Assembly: GCF_014201145.1 (NCBI RefSeq)
Contig: NZ_JACHDP010000001.1
Location: 4,340,001-4,404,000, forward strand
From: Micromonospora parathelypteridis
GTDB lineage: Bacteria > Actinomycetota > Actinomycetes > Mycobacteriales > Micromonosporaceae
Length of the DNA stretch: 64,000 nucleotides
Direction of reading: 5' to 3'
Within the stretch, counting starts at the first letter, position 1; every line of letters begins with the position of its first letter. A model generated the notes under the pieces. The model made no database searches. It worked only from the letters and a program-made list of their open reading frames with translations, and had not been told where the DNA came from. A program made the position numbers and the translations under genes. This document shows positions 17,635-26,286 of this stretch, one piece after another.

Positions 17635-18242
17635 TGGCCAACTTCGACCTTGGATCAACGGTTCAAGAGCTCACCTTTGCTGTGGAGCCGCTTTCGTTGC
17701 GTCTGAAGTCAGCCCTGTTCGGTGCCTGCGCCGAGGCATTGATGCCCCTGCTGAACGAGGTTGAGCGGCGGACGTCGGCTAAGTGGACCTTCCCTGATGC
17801 CAGGGTGGCTCTCGACCTAATTCCAGGGTTCGTTGAGGGTGGTTCTGCCCAAGGCGACCACCTTCAACTCCGCCAGCGTCTCCTAGACTCCGGGCCGAAT
17901 GGGCACGAACTCGACTCACCCTGGAGCAGTTACGCGCAAGATGCGCTAACCTGCGTTGACGCTGCATTGGTTGCGGCATCGACGCTTGGTGGCCGTGATT
18001 TCAAGCCGATCTGGATTCAATACGTAATAAACCCGATGGTGGTTTCGCTGGACGTCCAGGGTTATGATGTCGAATTTTCTCCTGTGCCGCGGGGTGGCAG
18101 CGAACTGCAGGTGCAGCTTGACCGAGTAATCGAGTTCCTGCACTCGACCGCTGCCAGGATTTCCGTGGAGCCGATGAACCGAGAGGCATACGGGGAGTTG
18201 ATCGAGGAGGCTGCGGTTATCCGACCGACGGTACTCGGGTAG
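17634..18242 (+). CDS. Probable cognate immunity protein of the YD toxin
   Basis: This is a 202-residue cytoplasmic protein with no signal peptide or membrane segment. Its ATG overlaps the toxin stop codon as TGATG, so translation is probably coupled, the usual arrangement for a toxin and its antidote. I do not recognise the family. It looks alpha/beta with acidic stretches and a conserved-looking segment, DSPWSSYAQDALTCVDAAL, at about residues 94-112. Like the toxin tip it uses more A/T-ending codons than the surrounding genes, consistent with the pair moving as a unit. The immunity role rests on position, size and composition, not on homology. Confidence 0.65.
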   Translation: MANFDLGSTVQELTFAVEPLSLRLKSALFGACAEALMPLLNEVERRTSAKWTFPDARVALDLIPGFVEGGSAQGDHLQLRQRLLDSGPNGHELDSPWSSYAQDALTCVDAALVAASTLGGRDFKPIWIQYVINPMVVSLDVQGYDVEFSPVPRGGSELQVQLDRVIEFLHSTAARISVEPMNREAYGELIEEAAVIRPTVLG

Positions 18243-18318
18243 GCAGATCGATGGAGTGTCCGCCAACTGGTCTTGACATCGAGTTCTCGGGTTAACCAAC
18301 CGGGCGGCGGCGTCACTG

Positions 18319-18348
18319 TGGGGGCGTGACCGGATGGTCACGCCCCCA
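18319..18348. terminator. Bidirectional terminator between convergent immunity and cellulase genes
   Basis: TGGGGGCGTGACC and GGTCACGCCCCCA form a perfect 13-pair stem around a GGAT loop, midway between two genes that converge on it. There is no T-run, which is usual in high-GC actinobacteria. It should end transcription from both sides. Confidence 0.75.
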
Positions 18349-18366
18349 ACGTCGGTGGTGGTCCTG

Positions 18367-19521
18367 TCAGTTCCTTGAGCAGCTAGCCCCGTTGAGCGAG
18401 AAGCTGGTCGGGGACGAGTACGACCCGCTCAGGGTGCCCTGATACCCGAAGCTCGCCGTGCCGCCGGGTGCGACGGACCCGTTGTGGCCGACATTCCGAG
18501 CGGTCACCGTGGATCCGCTCTGGCTCACCGTGGCGTTCCAGGCGTTGGTGACCTGCTGCCCGCTGGGCAGGCTGTAGGTAAGCGTCCAGCCGTTGATCGC
18601 GCTGGACCCGGTGTTGGTGATCTGCACGTCGGCGGTGAAGCCGTTGTTCCAGGAGTTCGCCGTGTACTTCACCGCGCAGCCCGCGCCACCCGGCGGCGGC
18701 GTGGTCGGCGGCGGGGTGGTCGGGGGCGCGGTCGTCGGCGGCGCGGTGGTGGGCGGCGTACCGCCGCCGTTCACCGCGGCCGAGAACGAGGTCACCGCGA
18801 GGCCGACGCCACCCTGCCAGGGCTCGAAGCCGGCCTGGACGCTGGTCAGGTACCAGGAGTTGGTGATCGCGCCCCGGTTGCGGACGTCGTTGATGAAGTC
18901 CAGCACGCTGAAGTTCAGGCTGGTGATCGCCGACGGCGCGACGTAGGAGATGACGTTGTTCCCGCCGTTGTTGCCCCGCCACACCTCCCAGGTCCGGCCG
19001 GCCAGGGTCGTCGAGCCGACCACCGAGCCGATGGGCTGGATCGGGCCCTGCCGGTTGAGCCAGATCATGATCTCCATCTGGTTCACCCCGTCTCGCTTGG
19101 GTGACGGGTCCAGCCAGATGTCGTACGACGCGTTGTAGGTGGCGCCACTCACGTAGCGGTAGGAGATGCTGCTGGTGGCGCTGCTGATCTGGGACACCTG
19201 GATCGGCAGGTTCGTGCCGGGGGAGCAGTTGGTGTAGTGACAACCGAAGAACACCGAGGGGTACGCCGTCGGTGCGCCGTTGGTCGGGCTGCTGCCGTTC
19301 AGGGTGGTGATCTCGAAGCCGGTGCTGGTGACGTTGATGCACTGCTGGGCGGTGGTGCCCCAGCGGTTGTTCTGCACCACGTAGCGGCCCTGGATGACTG
19401 TCGAGCCGTACTGTTCGCAGATCTGGGTGTCGGCGGAGGCGTTGCCGCCGAGGGCCACGGCGACGAGCGAGCCGCTGAGCAGCAGGCCGGCGGCGACCAA
19501 GGCCCGAAGTGGACGTTTCAT
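18367..19521 (-). CDS. Secreted GH12 endoglucanase with CBM2 cellulose-binding domain
   Basis: This is a 384-residue protein starting with ATG 19521 behind AAGGAG. A Sec signal peptide ends near ASA|DTQ at residue 30. Residues about 32-252 form the glycoside hydrolase family 12 jelly roll, which cleaves internal beta-1,4 bonds of cellulose with retention. The nucleophile is Glu150 (MEIMIWL) and the acid/base is Glu233 (GFEPWQGG). A Pro/Thr linker (about 253-279) leads to a family 2 carbohydrate-binding module (about 280-384) with the WNNGF, ING, WTL and NVGHNGS features and terminal cysteines. It is monocistronic, flanked by a terminator downstream and a CebR-type operator upstream, so it is probably induced by cello-oligosaccharides. 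Confidence 0.93.
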   Translation of the reverse strand: MKRPLRALVAAGLLLSGSLVAVALGGNASADTQICEQYGSTVIQGRYVVQNNRWGTTAQQCINVTSTGFEITTLNGSSPTNGAPTAYPSVFFGCHYTNCSPGTNLPIQVSQISSATSSISYRYVSGATYNASYDIWLDPSPKRDGVNQMEIMIWLNRQGPIQPIGSVVGSTTLAGRTWEVWRGNNGGNNVISYVAPSAITSLNFSVLDFINDVRNRGAITNSWYLTSVQAGFEPWQGGVGLAVTSFSAAVNGGGTPPTTAPPTTAPPTTPPPTTPPPGGAGCAVKYTANSWNNGFTADVQITNTGSSAINGWTLTYSLPSGQQVTNAWNATVSQSGSTVTARNVGHNGSVAPGGTASFGYQGTLSGSYSSPTSFSLNGASCSRN

Positions 19522-19574
19522 GACGCTCCTTGACTGCGGCGCGTGCCCGGGCGCCGGACGGTGGTCGGCAGGTG

Positions 19575-19588
19575 CGGGAGCGCTCCCA
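19575..19588 (-). promoter_or_regulatory. CebR-type operator upstream of the GH12 cellulase
   Basis: The site reads CGGGAGCGCTCCCA on the plus strand, 13 of 14 bases of the CebR consensus TGGGAGCGCTCCCA, with a perfect 12-base palindrome GGGAGCGCTCCC at 19576-19587. It lies 53 bases upstream of the cellulase ATG, beside an A/T-rich patch (19601-19608) that may hold the -10 region. CebR is a LacI-family repressor released by cello-oligosaccharides in actinobacteria; no cebR gene is in the window. Confidence 0.85.
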
Positions 19589-19824
19589 CGCTCAATGACA
19601 CATTTACATGTCTGAAACCGGGGCGCAACCGTACGCGTCGAACTGGCCAAATGTGAGGATTGCCATGCCCCCGCCGGACGGGCGGCGACGGGCAGCCGGC
19701 CAAGCGGTACGGGTCACCGACGAGTGACTCCGCGCGGGCCGATCGGGCCTGGTGTGCGCCGATTGCTCCGAGTAGCGTGTTGCCTCCAACGCGTTCCGCT
19801 CCCCCTCCGGAGGCGTACACCACC

Positions 19825-20931
19825 ATGGGTGGCTCCCCCCTGCGCATCCTCGTCGTCGGCGCGGGCATCGCCGGCCTGGCCGTGGCCCGGGCGCTGCGCC
19901 TGGCGGGCTTCCGGCCGGACGTCACGGACAAGCTGCCACCGGGGGAGTCCACCGAAACCGGCCTCTACCTGCCCGGCAACGCCGCCCGGGCGCTGCACCA
20001 GCTCGGTCTGCACGACCCGGTCCGCCCACTCGGGCAGGTGATCCATCGGCAGCACTTCTTCGACTCCACCGGCGCGCCACTCTGCGAGGTGGACCTCGAC
20101 ACCCTCTGGGCCGGCGTCGGCGAATGCCGGGCGCTGCCCCGAGCCGACCTGCACCGGGTGCTGCTCAGCGGCGCCGGCGGCGCCGTCCGGCACGGCGCCG
20201 AGGTCCGCACCCTGGAGCTGCTGCCGCGCGCGGTCGGGGTCACCTTCACCGACGGCACCACCACCGAGTACGACCTGGTCATCGGCGCCGACGGCCCGCG
20301 CTCCTCGGTCCGCGCCCTGGCCGCGCTCGGCGGGCCGCCCCGCCCGGTCGGTCAGGTGGTCTACCGGGCCGTGCTGCGCGACGGCCCACCGGTCACCGAG
20401 TGGACCGCCCTGCTCGGCAGGCGCTCCGGGTTCCTGATGGTGCCGATCGGCGCCGGGCGGCTGCACCTCTACGCCGACGAGGCCGGCACCGAGGCGCCCA
20501 CCGACCCGCTGACCCGGCTGCGCGAACTCTTCGCCGACTACCGCGGCCCGGTGCCCGAGGTGCTGGCGGCACTCGACGGGGTGCACGTCGGGATCACCGA
20601 CGAGGTGGAGTTGGGCCGCTGGTACCGGGGCAGGGTGCTGCTGGTCGGCGACGCTGCGCACGCCACCGCGCCCACGCTGTCCCAGGGTGCGGCGATGGCA
20701 CTGGAGGACGCCGTGGTGCTGGCGGAATCGCTGCGGGCCGCCAGCAGTGTGGAGGCGGCTCTGGTGGCGTACGAGAGTCGTCGCCGTCCGCGTACCCGAT
20801 GGGTGCGGGACCGGACCCGGGACCGCAACCGGACCAGGGACGTGCCGCCGGCGCTGCGCGACCCGCTGCTGCGCGGACGCGGCGGCCGGATCTTCGGGGA
20901 GCACTACCGGCTCCTGCTCGGCCCGCTGTAG
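19825..20931 (+). CDS. FAD-dependent monooxygenase (PHBH/UbiH-type)
   Basis: This is a 368-residue flavoprotein. The Rossmann FAD motif sits at the N-terminus (VVGAGIAGLAVARAL). The second FAD motif GADGPRSSVR lies near residue 153. The third, LVGDAAHATAPTLSQGAAMALEDA, lies near residue 273. All three are standard for class A aromatic hydroxylases and related enzymes. ATG 19825 has GGAGG eleven bases upstream. The C-terminus is Arg-rich. It stands alone between the cellulase and the oxidase gene, so its substrate is not suggested by context. Members hydroxylate phenolics, quinone precursors or antibiotics. Confidence 0.88.
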   Translation: MGGSPLRILVVGAGIAGLAVARALRLAGFRPDVTDKLPPGESTETGLYLPGNAARALHQLGLHDPVRPLGQVIHRQHFFDSTGAPLCEVDLDTLWAGVGECRALPRADLHRVLLSGAGGAVRHGAEVRTLELLPRAVGVTFTDGTTTEYDLVIGADGPRSSVRALAALGGPPRPVGQVVYRAVLRDGPPVTEWTALLGRRSGFLMVPIGAGRLHLYADEAGTEAPTDPLTRLRELFADYRGPVPEVLAALDGVHVGITDEVELGRWYRGRVLLVGDAAHATAPTLSQGAAMALEDAVVLAESLRAASSVEAALVAYESRRRPRTRWVRDRTRDRNRTRDVPPALRDPLLRGRGGRIFGEHYRLLLGPL

Positions 20932-21061
20932 CCCCGTTGGAGATCGTGTCACGCCACCCCACGCGGTGCTGCGACCTGCCGGGGACTATCCTCCTTGCGG
21001 ATGACGGCCCGCCGATAACCAGCGTGTGCCGAGCGGGACAACCGAGAACCGGAGGCCACTC

Positions 21062-22819
21062 GTGACCACCGTCGCACCCAAGCCGGTCGTGACCCGGCCC
21101 TGGCCGGTCCGGGAGCCGGTCAAGGGGTCGGCCATCGCGCGGCTGCTGCGAACCACGGACGCGAAGCAAATCGGGATCATGTACATGATCACCGCGTTCG
21201 TGTTCTTCATGATCGGTGGCCTGATGGCCCTGATCATGCGGGCTGAGCTGGCCCGACCCGGGCTGCAGTTCCTGTCGCCCGAGCAGTACAACCAGCTCTT
21301 CACGATGCACGGCACGATCATGTTGCTGTTCTTCGCGACGCCGATCGTGTTCGCCTTCGCGAACTACATCGTGCCGATCCAGATCGGCGCGCCCGACGTT
21401 TCCTTCCCCCGTCTGAACAGCTTCGCCTACTGGCTGTACCTGTTCGGCGGCACGATCGCGACCGCCGGTTTCCTCACCCCGGGTGGCGCCGCTGACTTCG
21501 GCTGGTTCGCGTACGCGCCGCTGAGCAGCGTCGAGCACTCGCCCGGCGTCGGCGCCAACATGTGGATCATGGGTCTGGCCATCTCCGGCCTGGGCACCAT
21601 CCTCGGCGCGGTGAACATGATCACCACGGTGCTGACCCTGCGCGCACCCGGTATGACCATGTTCCGGATGCCGATCTTCACGTGGAACATCCTGGTCACC
21701 AGCCTTCTGGTGATCCTGGTCTTCCCGCTGCTGGCCGCCGCGCTCTTCGCGCTCGCCGCGGACCGCATCCTCGGCGCCCACGTGTACGACGCGGCAACCG
21801 GTGGGCCGATGCTCTGGCAGCATCTGTTCTGGTTCTTCGGGCATCCCGAGGTCTACATCGTCGCGCTGCCGTTCTTCGGCATCATCAGCGAGGTCATCCC
21901 GGTCTTCTCCCGCAAGCCGATCTTCGGCTACAAGGGTCTGGTCGCCGCGACCGTCGCGATCGCCGCGCTCTCCATGAGCGTCTGGGCGCACCACATGTTC
22001 GCCACCGGCCAGGTGCTGCTGCCGTTCTTCAGCTTCCTCAGCTACCTGATCGCCGTGCCGACCGGTATGAAGTTCTTCAACTGGATCGGCACGATGTGGC
22101 GGGGCCAGATCAGCTTCGAGACGCCCATGCTCTGGGCGGTCGGCTTCCTGGTCACCTTCCTCTTCGGTGGTCTCACCGGTGTGCTACTGGCCAGCCCGCC
22201 GATCGACTTCCACGTGTCGGACTCGTACTTCGTGGTGGCGCACTTCCACTACGTGCTCTTCGGCACGATCGTGTTCGCGGTCTTCGCCGGCATCTACTTC
22301 TGGTTCCCGAAGATGTTCGGCCGGATGCTCGACGAGCGCCTGGGCAAGGTGCACTTCTGGCTCACCATGATCGGGTTCCACACCACGTTCCTGGTGCAGC
22401 ACTGGCTCGGCAACGAGGGCATGCCCCGTCGGTACGCCGACTACCTGCCCAGCGACGGCTTCACCACGCTGAACACGATCTCCACGATCGGCGCGTTCAT
22501 CACCGGTATCTCCACGCTGCCGTTCATCTACAACTGCTGGAAGTCGTACAAGACCGGCCCGGTGGTCGAGGTGAACGACCCCTGGGGTCACGGCAACTCG
22601 CTGGAGTGGGCGACCAGCAGCCCGCCGCCGCTGCGCAACTTCGACCGGATGCCCCGCATCCGCTCCGAGCGGCCGGCGTTCGACGCGAAGTTCCCGGAGC
22701 TGGCTGCCGGCCAGAGCCTGGCCGGCCCGCCGGAGGGCGGCGCCAAGCCGCTCACCAGCGAGTCGGACGGCGGGGCCAGCTACCGCGAGGACATCGCAAG
22801 CGACATCGATCGGCACTGA
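21062..22819 (+). CDS. ctaD: Cytochrome c oxidase subunit I
   Basis: This is a 585-residue integral membrane protein with about twelve transmembrane helices. It is the catalytic subunit of the aa3-type terminal oxidase, reducing oxygen at the heme a3-CuB centre and pumping protons. Characteristic segments are [12 protein letters not shown], the CuB loop [14 protein letters not shown], the HH pair in SVWAHHMF and the heme-ligand region [12 protein letters not shown]. The GTG start at 21062 follows GGAGG. A 50-residue hydrophilic C-terminal tail is normal for actinobacteria. The other oxidase subunits are not adjacent, which is common for ctaD in this phylum. A strong terminator follows. Confidence 0.97.
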   Translation: MTTVAPKPVVTRPWPVREPVKGSAIARLLRTTDAKQIGIMYMITAFVFFMIGGLMALIMRAELARPGLQFLSPEQYNQLFTMHGTIMLLFFATPIVFAFANYIVPIQIGAPDVSFPRLNSFAYWLYLFGGTIATAGFLTPGGAADFGWFAYAPLSSVEHSPGVGANMWIMGLAISGLGTILGAVNMITTVLTLRAPGMTMFRMPIFTWNILVTSLLVILVFPLLAAALFALAADRILGAHVYDAATGGPMLWQHLFWFFGHPEVYIVALPFFGIISEVIPVFSRKPIFGYKGLVAATVAIAALSMSVWAHHMFATGQVLLPFFSFLSYLIAVPTGMKFFNWIGTMWRGQISFETPMLWAVGFLVTFLFGGLTGVLLASPPIDFHVSDSYFVVAHFHYVLFGTIVFAVFAGIYFWFPKMFGRMLDERLGKVHFWLTMIGFHTTFLVQHWLGNEGMPRRYADYLPSDGFTTLNTISTIGAFITGISTLPFIYNCWKSYKTGPVVEVNDPWGHGNSLEWATSSPPPLRNFDRMPRIRSERPAFDAKFPELAAGQSLAGPPEGGAKPLTSESDGGASYREDIASDIDRH

Positions 22820-22839
22820 CGCTCAAGCTCAGCCGTACG

Positions 22840-22878
22840 ACGGGCGCCGCCACCGGGAACTCCGGGAGCGGCGCCCGT
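22840..22878 (+). terminator. Terminator after ctaD
   Basis: ACGGGCGCCGC and GCGGCGCCCGT make a perfect 11-pair stem 21 bases after the ctaD stop. The 17-base loop itself contains a short CCGG/CCGG pairing. It has no T-run but is positioned as an intrinsic terminator. Confidence 0.75.
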
Positions 22879-23053
22879 CGCCGTGTGCGGTCCGGCTCGG
22901 TCCATCCTGCCTGCGGTGCGGCCTGGTCTCGTGCGGCCTGATCCCCGGTGATGTTCCTGATGAGCGGTGTACCGGTGGGTCATGTTCGTGGCCCGGAGGT
23001 ATGCCGCTCAGCAGGGTGCACGCCGGCCGAGGGCGGCCACCCGGCGTCTGCCG

Positions 23054-24286
23054 TCAGCGGGCAGCGGGGGTGAGATCCGCCTCGACGGGCGGGGGCAGGG
23101 CCGCTGTTGCCGTTGCTGCGTTACGGCGGCGGCGCAGCTCGATCGGGAGCACCACGAGGGTGACCACCGCGCCGAGCGCGCCGGTGACCACGAAGCCCCA
23201 GAGCGGCGCGCTCGCGTCGATCACCGCGCCGGCGAGCGGTGCGCCGATCGCGATGCCGACGGTGACCGCCGAACCGTGCAGGCCCATCGCCTCACCGCGT
23301 ACCTCGGCCGGAACCAGGCGGCTGACCGCGTCGGAGGAGGCCGCGATGGTCGGCGCGCAGAGCGCGCCGGCCGGGATCAGCGCCAGGCACAGCAGCCACC
23401 AGTGCGCGCCGCCCAACCCGACCGGGATGGTGCAGAGGGCGAGCGCAGCGGTCAGCGCAAGCGGGGAGAACGAGCGGTGGACGGCCCCGTAGGCGAACCC
23501 GCCGGCCAGCGAGGCGACCGCCCAGATGGCCAGCACCGCGCCGGTCCAACCGACCTCGCCACTGGCCCGCAGCACGGCGACCACCGCTACGTCGGTGCCG
23601 CCGAGCACCAGGGTCGCTGCGGCGCTGAGCGCCAGCACGGCGAGCAGTCGAGGGCTCAGCCACTCCCGGCGAGGCACCTGACGCTGTGGGCCGGTGGGAT
23701 CGGCGGCACCGCGGATCGGCGGGTTGACCAGCCACAACGCGATCCCGGCAGCGACGATGCCGCCGCCGACCAGGTACATGGTGGTCTGCGCGGAGATCGC
23801 GGTGACCAGGGCCACTGCCAACGCCGGGCCGATCATGAAGGACAGCTCCACCGACATCGAGTCCAGTGCGTACGCCGGGCGGCGTTGGTCCTCCGGAACC
23901 AGCGCCGCGATCGACTGACGGACCACGGAGAAGATGGGCAGGGCCAGAGAGCCGGCCACGAAGGCGGCCGGCAGCAGCAGGGCGTACGGCAGCGAGGGAG
24001 CGGTGGACCAGAAGATCGCCTCGGCGATGCCGGTGAGCACCAGGACAGGGCGTAGGCCACGCCGGTCCACCAGGCGGCCGAGCAGCGGCCCGCCGATCGC
24101 CGCGCCCACGGTGCTGGCCGCGCCGACCAGGCCCGCGGCCCCGTAGCCTCGATCGAGGTCGAGAACCACGTGGAAGGTCAGCGTCACCCCGGTCGCGGTG
24201 AGCGGGATGCGGGCGAGGACGGCGACCAACAGCAGCGACCGCAGGCCGGGCAGGGCGAGCGCCCGCCGGTAAGGCTTCATGTTCAC
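23054..24286 (-). CDS. MFS transporter
   Basis: This is a 410-residue membrane protein with about twelve hydrophobic helices and the MFS cytoplasmic loop GRLVDRRGLRPVLV between helices 2 and 3. The GTG at 24286 is chosen because GGAGG lies eleven bases upstream; ATG 24280 and ATG 24310 are alternatives. It follows pncA by 64 bases on the same strand and may be co-transcribed with the nicotinate salvage genes. That could hint at uptake of a pyridine precursor, but drug or metabolite export fits the sequence equally well. Confidence 0.85.
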   Translation of the reverse strand: MNMKPYRRALALPGLRSLLLVAVLARIPLTATGVTLTFHVVLDLDRGYGAAGLVGAASTVGAAIGGPLLGRLVDRRGLRPVLVLTGIAEAIFWSTAPSLPYALLLPAAFVAGSLALPIFSVVRQSIAALVPEDQRRPAYALDSMSVELSFMIGPALAVALVTAISAQTTMYLVGGGIVAAGIALWLVNPPIRGAADPTGPQRQVPRREWLSPRLLAVLALSAAATLVLGGTDVAVVAVLRASGEVGWTGAVLAIWAVASLAGGFAYGAVHRSFSPLALTAALALCTIPVGLGGAHWWLLCLALIPAGALCAPTIAASSDAVSRLVPAEVRGEAMGLHGSAVTVGIAIGAPLAGAVIDASAPLWGFVVTGALGAVVTLVVLPIELRRRRNAATATAALPPPVEADLTPAAR

Positions 24287-24350
24287 GTGGGTCCGTACCT
24301 CCGGCGACATCCTCGACCGGCGGCGGCCCGATGGCCAACCAATTACGCTC

Positions 24351-24932
24351 TCATGCGGCCCTGATCACAGGCTGGCCGTGCAGGGTCACCCCGGCACCGT
24401 CCATGGCACGTAGTGCCACGTCGGTGGTCGCCGGTGCGACGGCGGCGGTCAACTCGAGCAGCACGGTGGTCGCGAAGCCCTCGCGGGCGGCGTCCAGCGC
24501 GGTCGCCCGGACGCAGTGGTCGGTGGCGATGCCGACCACGTCGACCTGGTCCACGTCGTGCCGGCGCAGCCAGTCGGCCAGGCACTCGCCGTCGTCGGCG
24601 TGCCCCTCGAACCCGGAGTACGCCGCGGCGTGCTCGCCCTTGTGGAAGATCACCTCGATCCGACCGGTGTCCAGCTCGGGGTGGAACTCCGACCCGGTGG
24701 TGCCAACCACACAGTGCCGGGGCCAGGACTCCACGAAGTCCGGTGGATCGCCGAAGTGCGCACCCGGGTCGACGTGGTAATCCTTGGTGGCGACCACGTG
24801 CGCCCACCGCTCCGGCTCGGCGGCGAGCAGCCGGGAGATGCCCGCGGCCACCCCGGCGCCACCCACGACGGCCAGCGAGCCGCCCTCGCAGAAGTCGTTC
24901 TGCACGTCCACGATGATCAGCGCGTTGGCCAT
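24351..24932 (-). CDS. pncA: Nicotinamidase/pyrazinamidase
   Basis: This is a 193-residue enzyme of the isochorismatase-like hydrolase fold that converts nicotinamide to nicotinate. The catalytic triad is clear: Asp9, Lys98 and Cys140 (ATDHC), matching Asp8/Lys96/Cys138 of the Mycobacterium tuberculosis enzyme. Metal ligands Asp51, His53, His59 and His73 are also in place. GAGGAGAGG precedes the ATG. It lies 51 bases downstream of pncB on the same strand. Together they feed nicotinamide into NAD via the Preiss-Handler route. Confidence 0.95.
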   Translation of the reverse strand: MANALIIVDVQNDFCEGGSLAVVGGAGVAAGISRLLAAEPERWAHVVATKDYHVDPGAHFGDPPDFVESWPRHCVVGTTGSEFHPELDTGRIEVIFHKGEHAAAYSGFEGHADDGECLADWLRRHDVDQVDVVGIATDHCVRATALDAAREGFATTVLLELTAAVAPATTDVALRAMDGAGVTLHGQPVIRAA

Positions 24933-24983
24933 TGGGGGGTCCCTCTCCTCATGGTCGTTCTGCGGGGGCGGTCCTCGACGAGT

Positions 24984-26270
24984 TCACTCGGCGGGTACGA
25001 CGGTTACCGGCACGGCTGGGTCGCCGGCCGAGAGCTTCAGCCCCTCCCACGGGATGGAGATCAGGCATTCGCGCAGGTGCTCCCGCGACTCGTCGAGGGT
25101 GGGCAGCGTGACCGGCTCGCCGGCGACCACGAAGGAGTGTTGGAGCATGCGGTCGTTGGGCCGCCGGTCCGGCACGCCCTGCGGGACGATGATCTCCTCG
25201 GTCGCGGTGCCGGTCGGCTTGTGCCGTCGGACCGCTACCTTCCGGCCACCGATGGTCGCCTTGTGCTCGGAGCGCTTCACCACCGGCCGTCCCTCGACCT
25301 CGACGAGCTTGTAGACCAGCCCGGCGGTCGGTGCGCCGGAGCCGGTGACCACAGCCGTGCCGGCGCCGTACATGTCCACGGGTTCGGCGGCCAGCGAGGC
25401 GATCGAGTACTCGTCCAGGTCGCCGGAAACGATGATCTTGGTCTCGGTGGCGCCCAGCGAGTCGAGCAGCTCCCGAGACTGCTGGGCGATCACCGCCAGG
25501 TCGCCCGAGTCGATCCGAACCGCCCGCAGCTCCGGCCCGGCCACCGCGATCGCGTTGCGGATGCCCTGGCTGATGTCGTACGTGTCGACCAGCAGTGTCG
25601 TGTCCTTGCCCAGCGTGGCTACCTGCGAGGCGAACGCCGCCCGCTCGTCGTCGTGCAGCAGGGTGAACGCGTGCGCCGCCGTACCGGCCGTGGGGATGCC
25701 GTAGCGCGCGCCGGCGGCGAGGTTGGACGTGAACCGGAAACCGGCCAGGTACGCGGCCCGCGCCGCCGCCACCGCCGCCTCCTCGTGCGCCCGACGCGAC
25801 CCCATCTCGATCAGCGCCCGACCTCGCGCGGCGGTCACCATCCGCGCCGCCGCTGCGGCCACCGCACAGTCGTGGTTGAGCACGGAGAGCGCCAGCGTCT
25901 CCAGCACCACACACTCGGCGAAACCGCCGGAGACGGTCAGGATCGGTGAGCCGGGGAAGAAGAGCTCACCCTCGGCGTACCCCTCGATGTCGCCGGTGAA
26001 GCGGTAGTCGGTGAGCCAGGCCGCCGCCGTTTCGTCGACCACCCCGGTCCGGAGCAGGAAGTCGACCTCCGCGGGGTCGAACCGGAAGTCGCGGATCAGC
26101 TCGATCAGCCGGGCCGTGCCGGCGACCACGCCGTACCGGCGGCCGCTCGGCAGCCGGCGGCTGAACACCTCGAAGACACACCGGCGGTCGGCGGTGCCGT
26201 CCTTCAGTGCCGCGCTGACCATGGTCAGCTCGTAGTGGTCGGTCAGCAGCGCGGGGTGGTTGATGCTCAC
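24984..26270 (-). CDS. pncB: Nicotinate phosphoribosyltransferase
   Basis: This is a 428-residue enzyme that joins nicotinate and PRPP (with ATP) to give nicotinate mononucleotide. Family features are LLTDHYELTM at the N-terminus, the EMGSRRAHEEAA segment around residues 155-166, and VRIDSGDL near residue 250. Length is typical of the actinobacterial type. It starts with GTG at 26270, only 16 bases after the LuxR-type regulator stop, and is followed by pncA, so regulator, pncB and pncA could be one transcript. Confidence 0.95.
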   Translation of the reverse strand: MSINHPALLTDHYELTMVSAALKDGTADRRCVFEVFSRRLPSGRRYGVVAGTARLIELIRDFRFDPAEVDFLLRTGVVDETAAAWLTDYRFTGDIEGYAEGELFFPGSPILTVSGGFAECVVLETLALSVLNHDCAVAAAAARMVTAARGRALIEMGSRRAHEEAAVAAARAAYLAGFRFTSNLAAGARYGIPTAGTAAHAFTLLHDDERAAFASQVATLGKDTTLLVDTYDISQGIRNAIAVAGPELRAVRIDSGDLAVIAQQSRELLDSLGATETKIIVSGDLDEYSIASLAAEPVDMYGAGTAVVTGSGAPTAGLVYKLVEVEGRPVVKRSEHKATIGGRKVAVRRHKPTGTATEEIIVPQGVPDRRPNDRMLQHSFVVAGEPVTLPTLDESREHLRECLISIPWEGLKLSAGDPAVPVTVVPAE

Positions 26271-26286
26271 CGCCCCAGCCTAAGGT

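Noticed and set aside
18700..18780. Repeated Gly/Val codons on the plus strand
   Set aside because: This is the reverse complement of the Pro/Thr linker of the GH12 cellulase.
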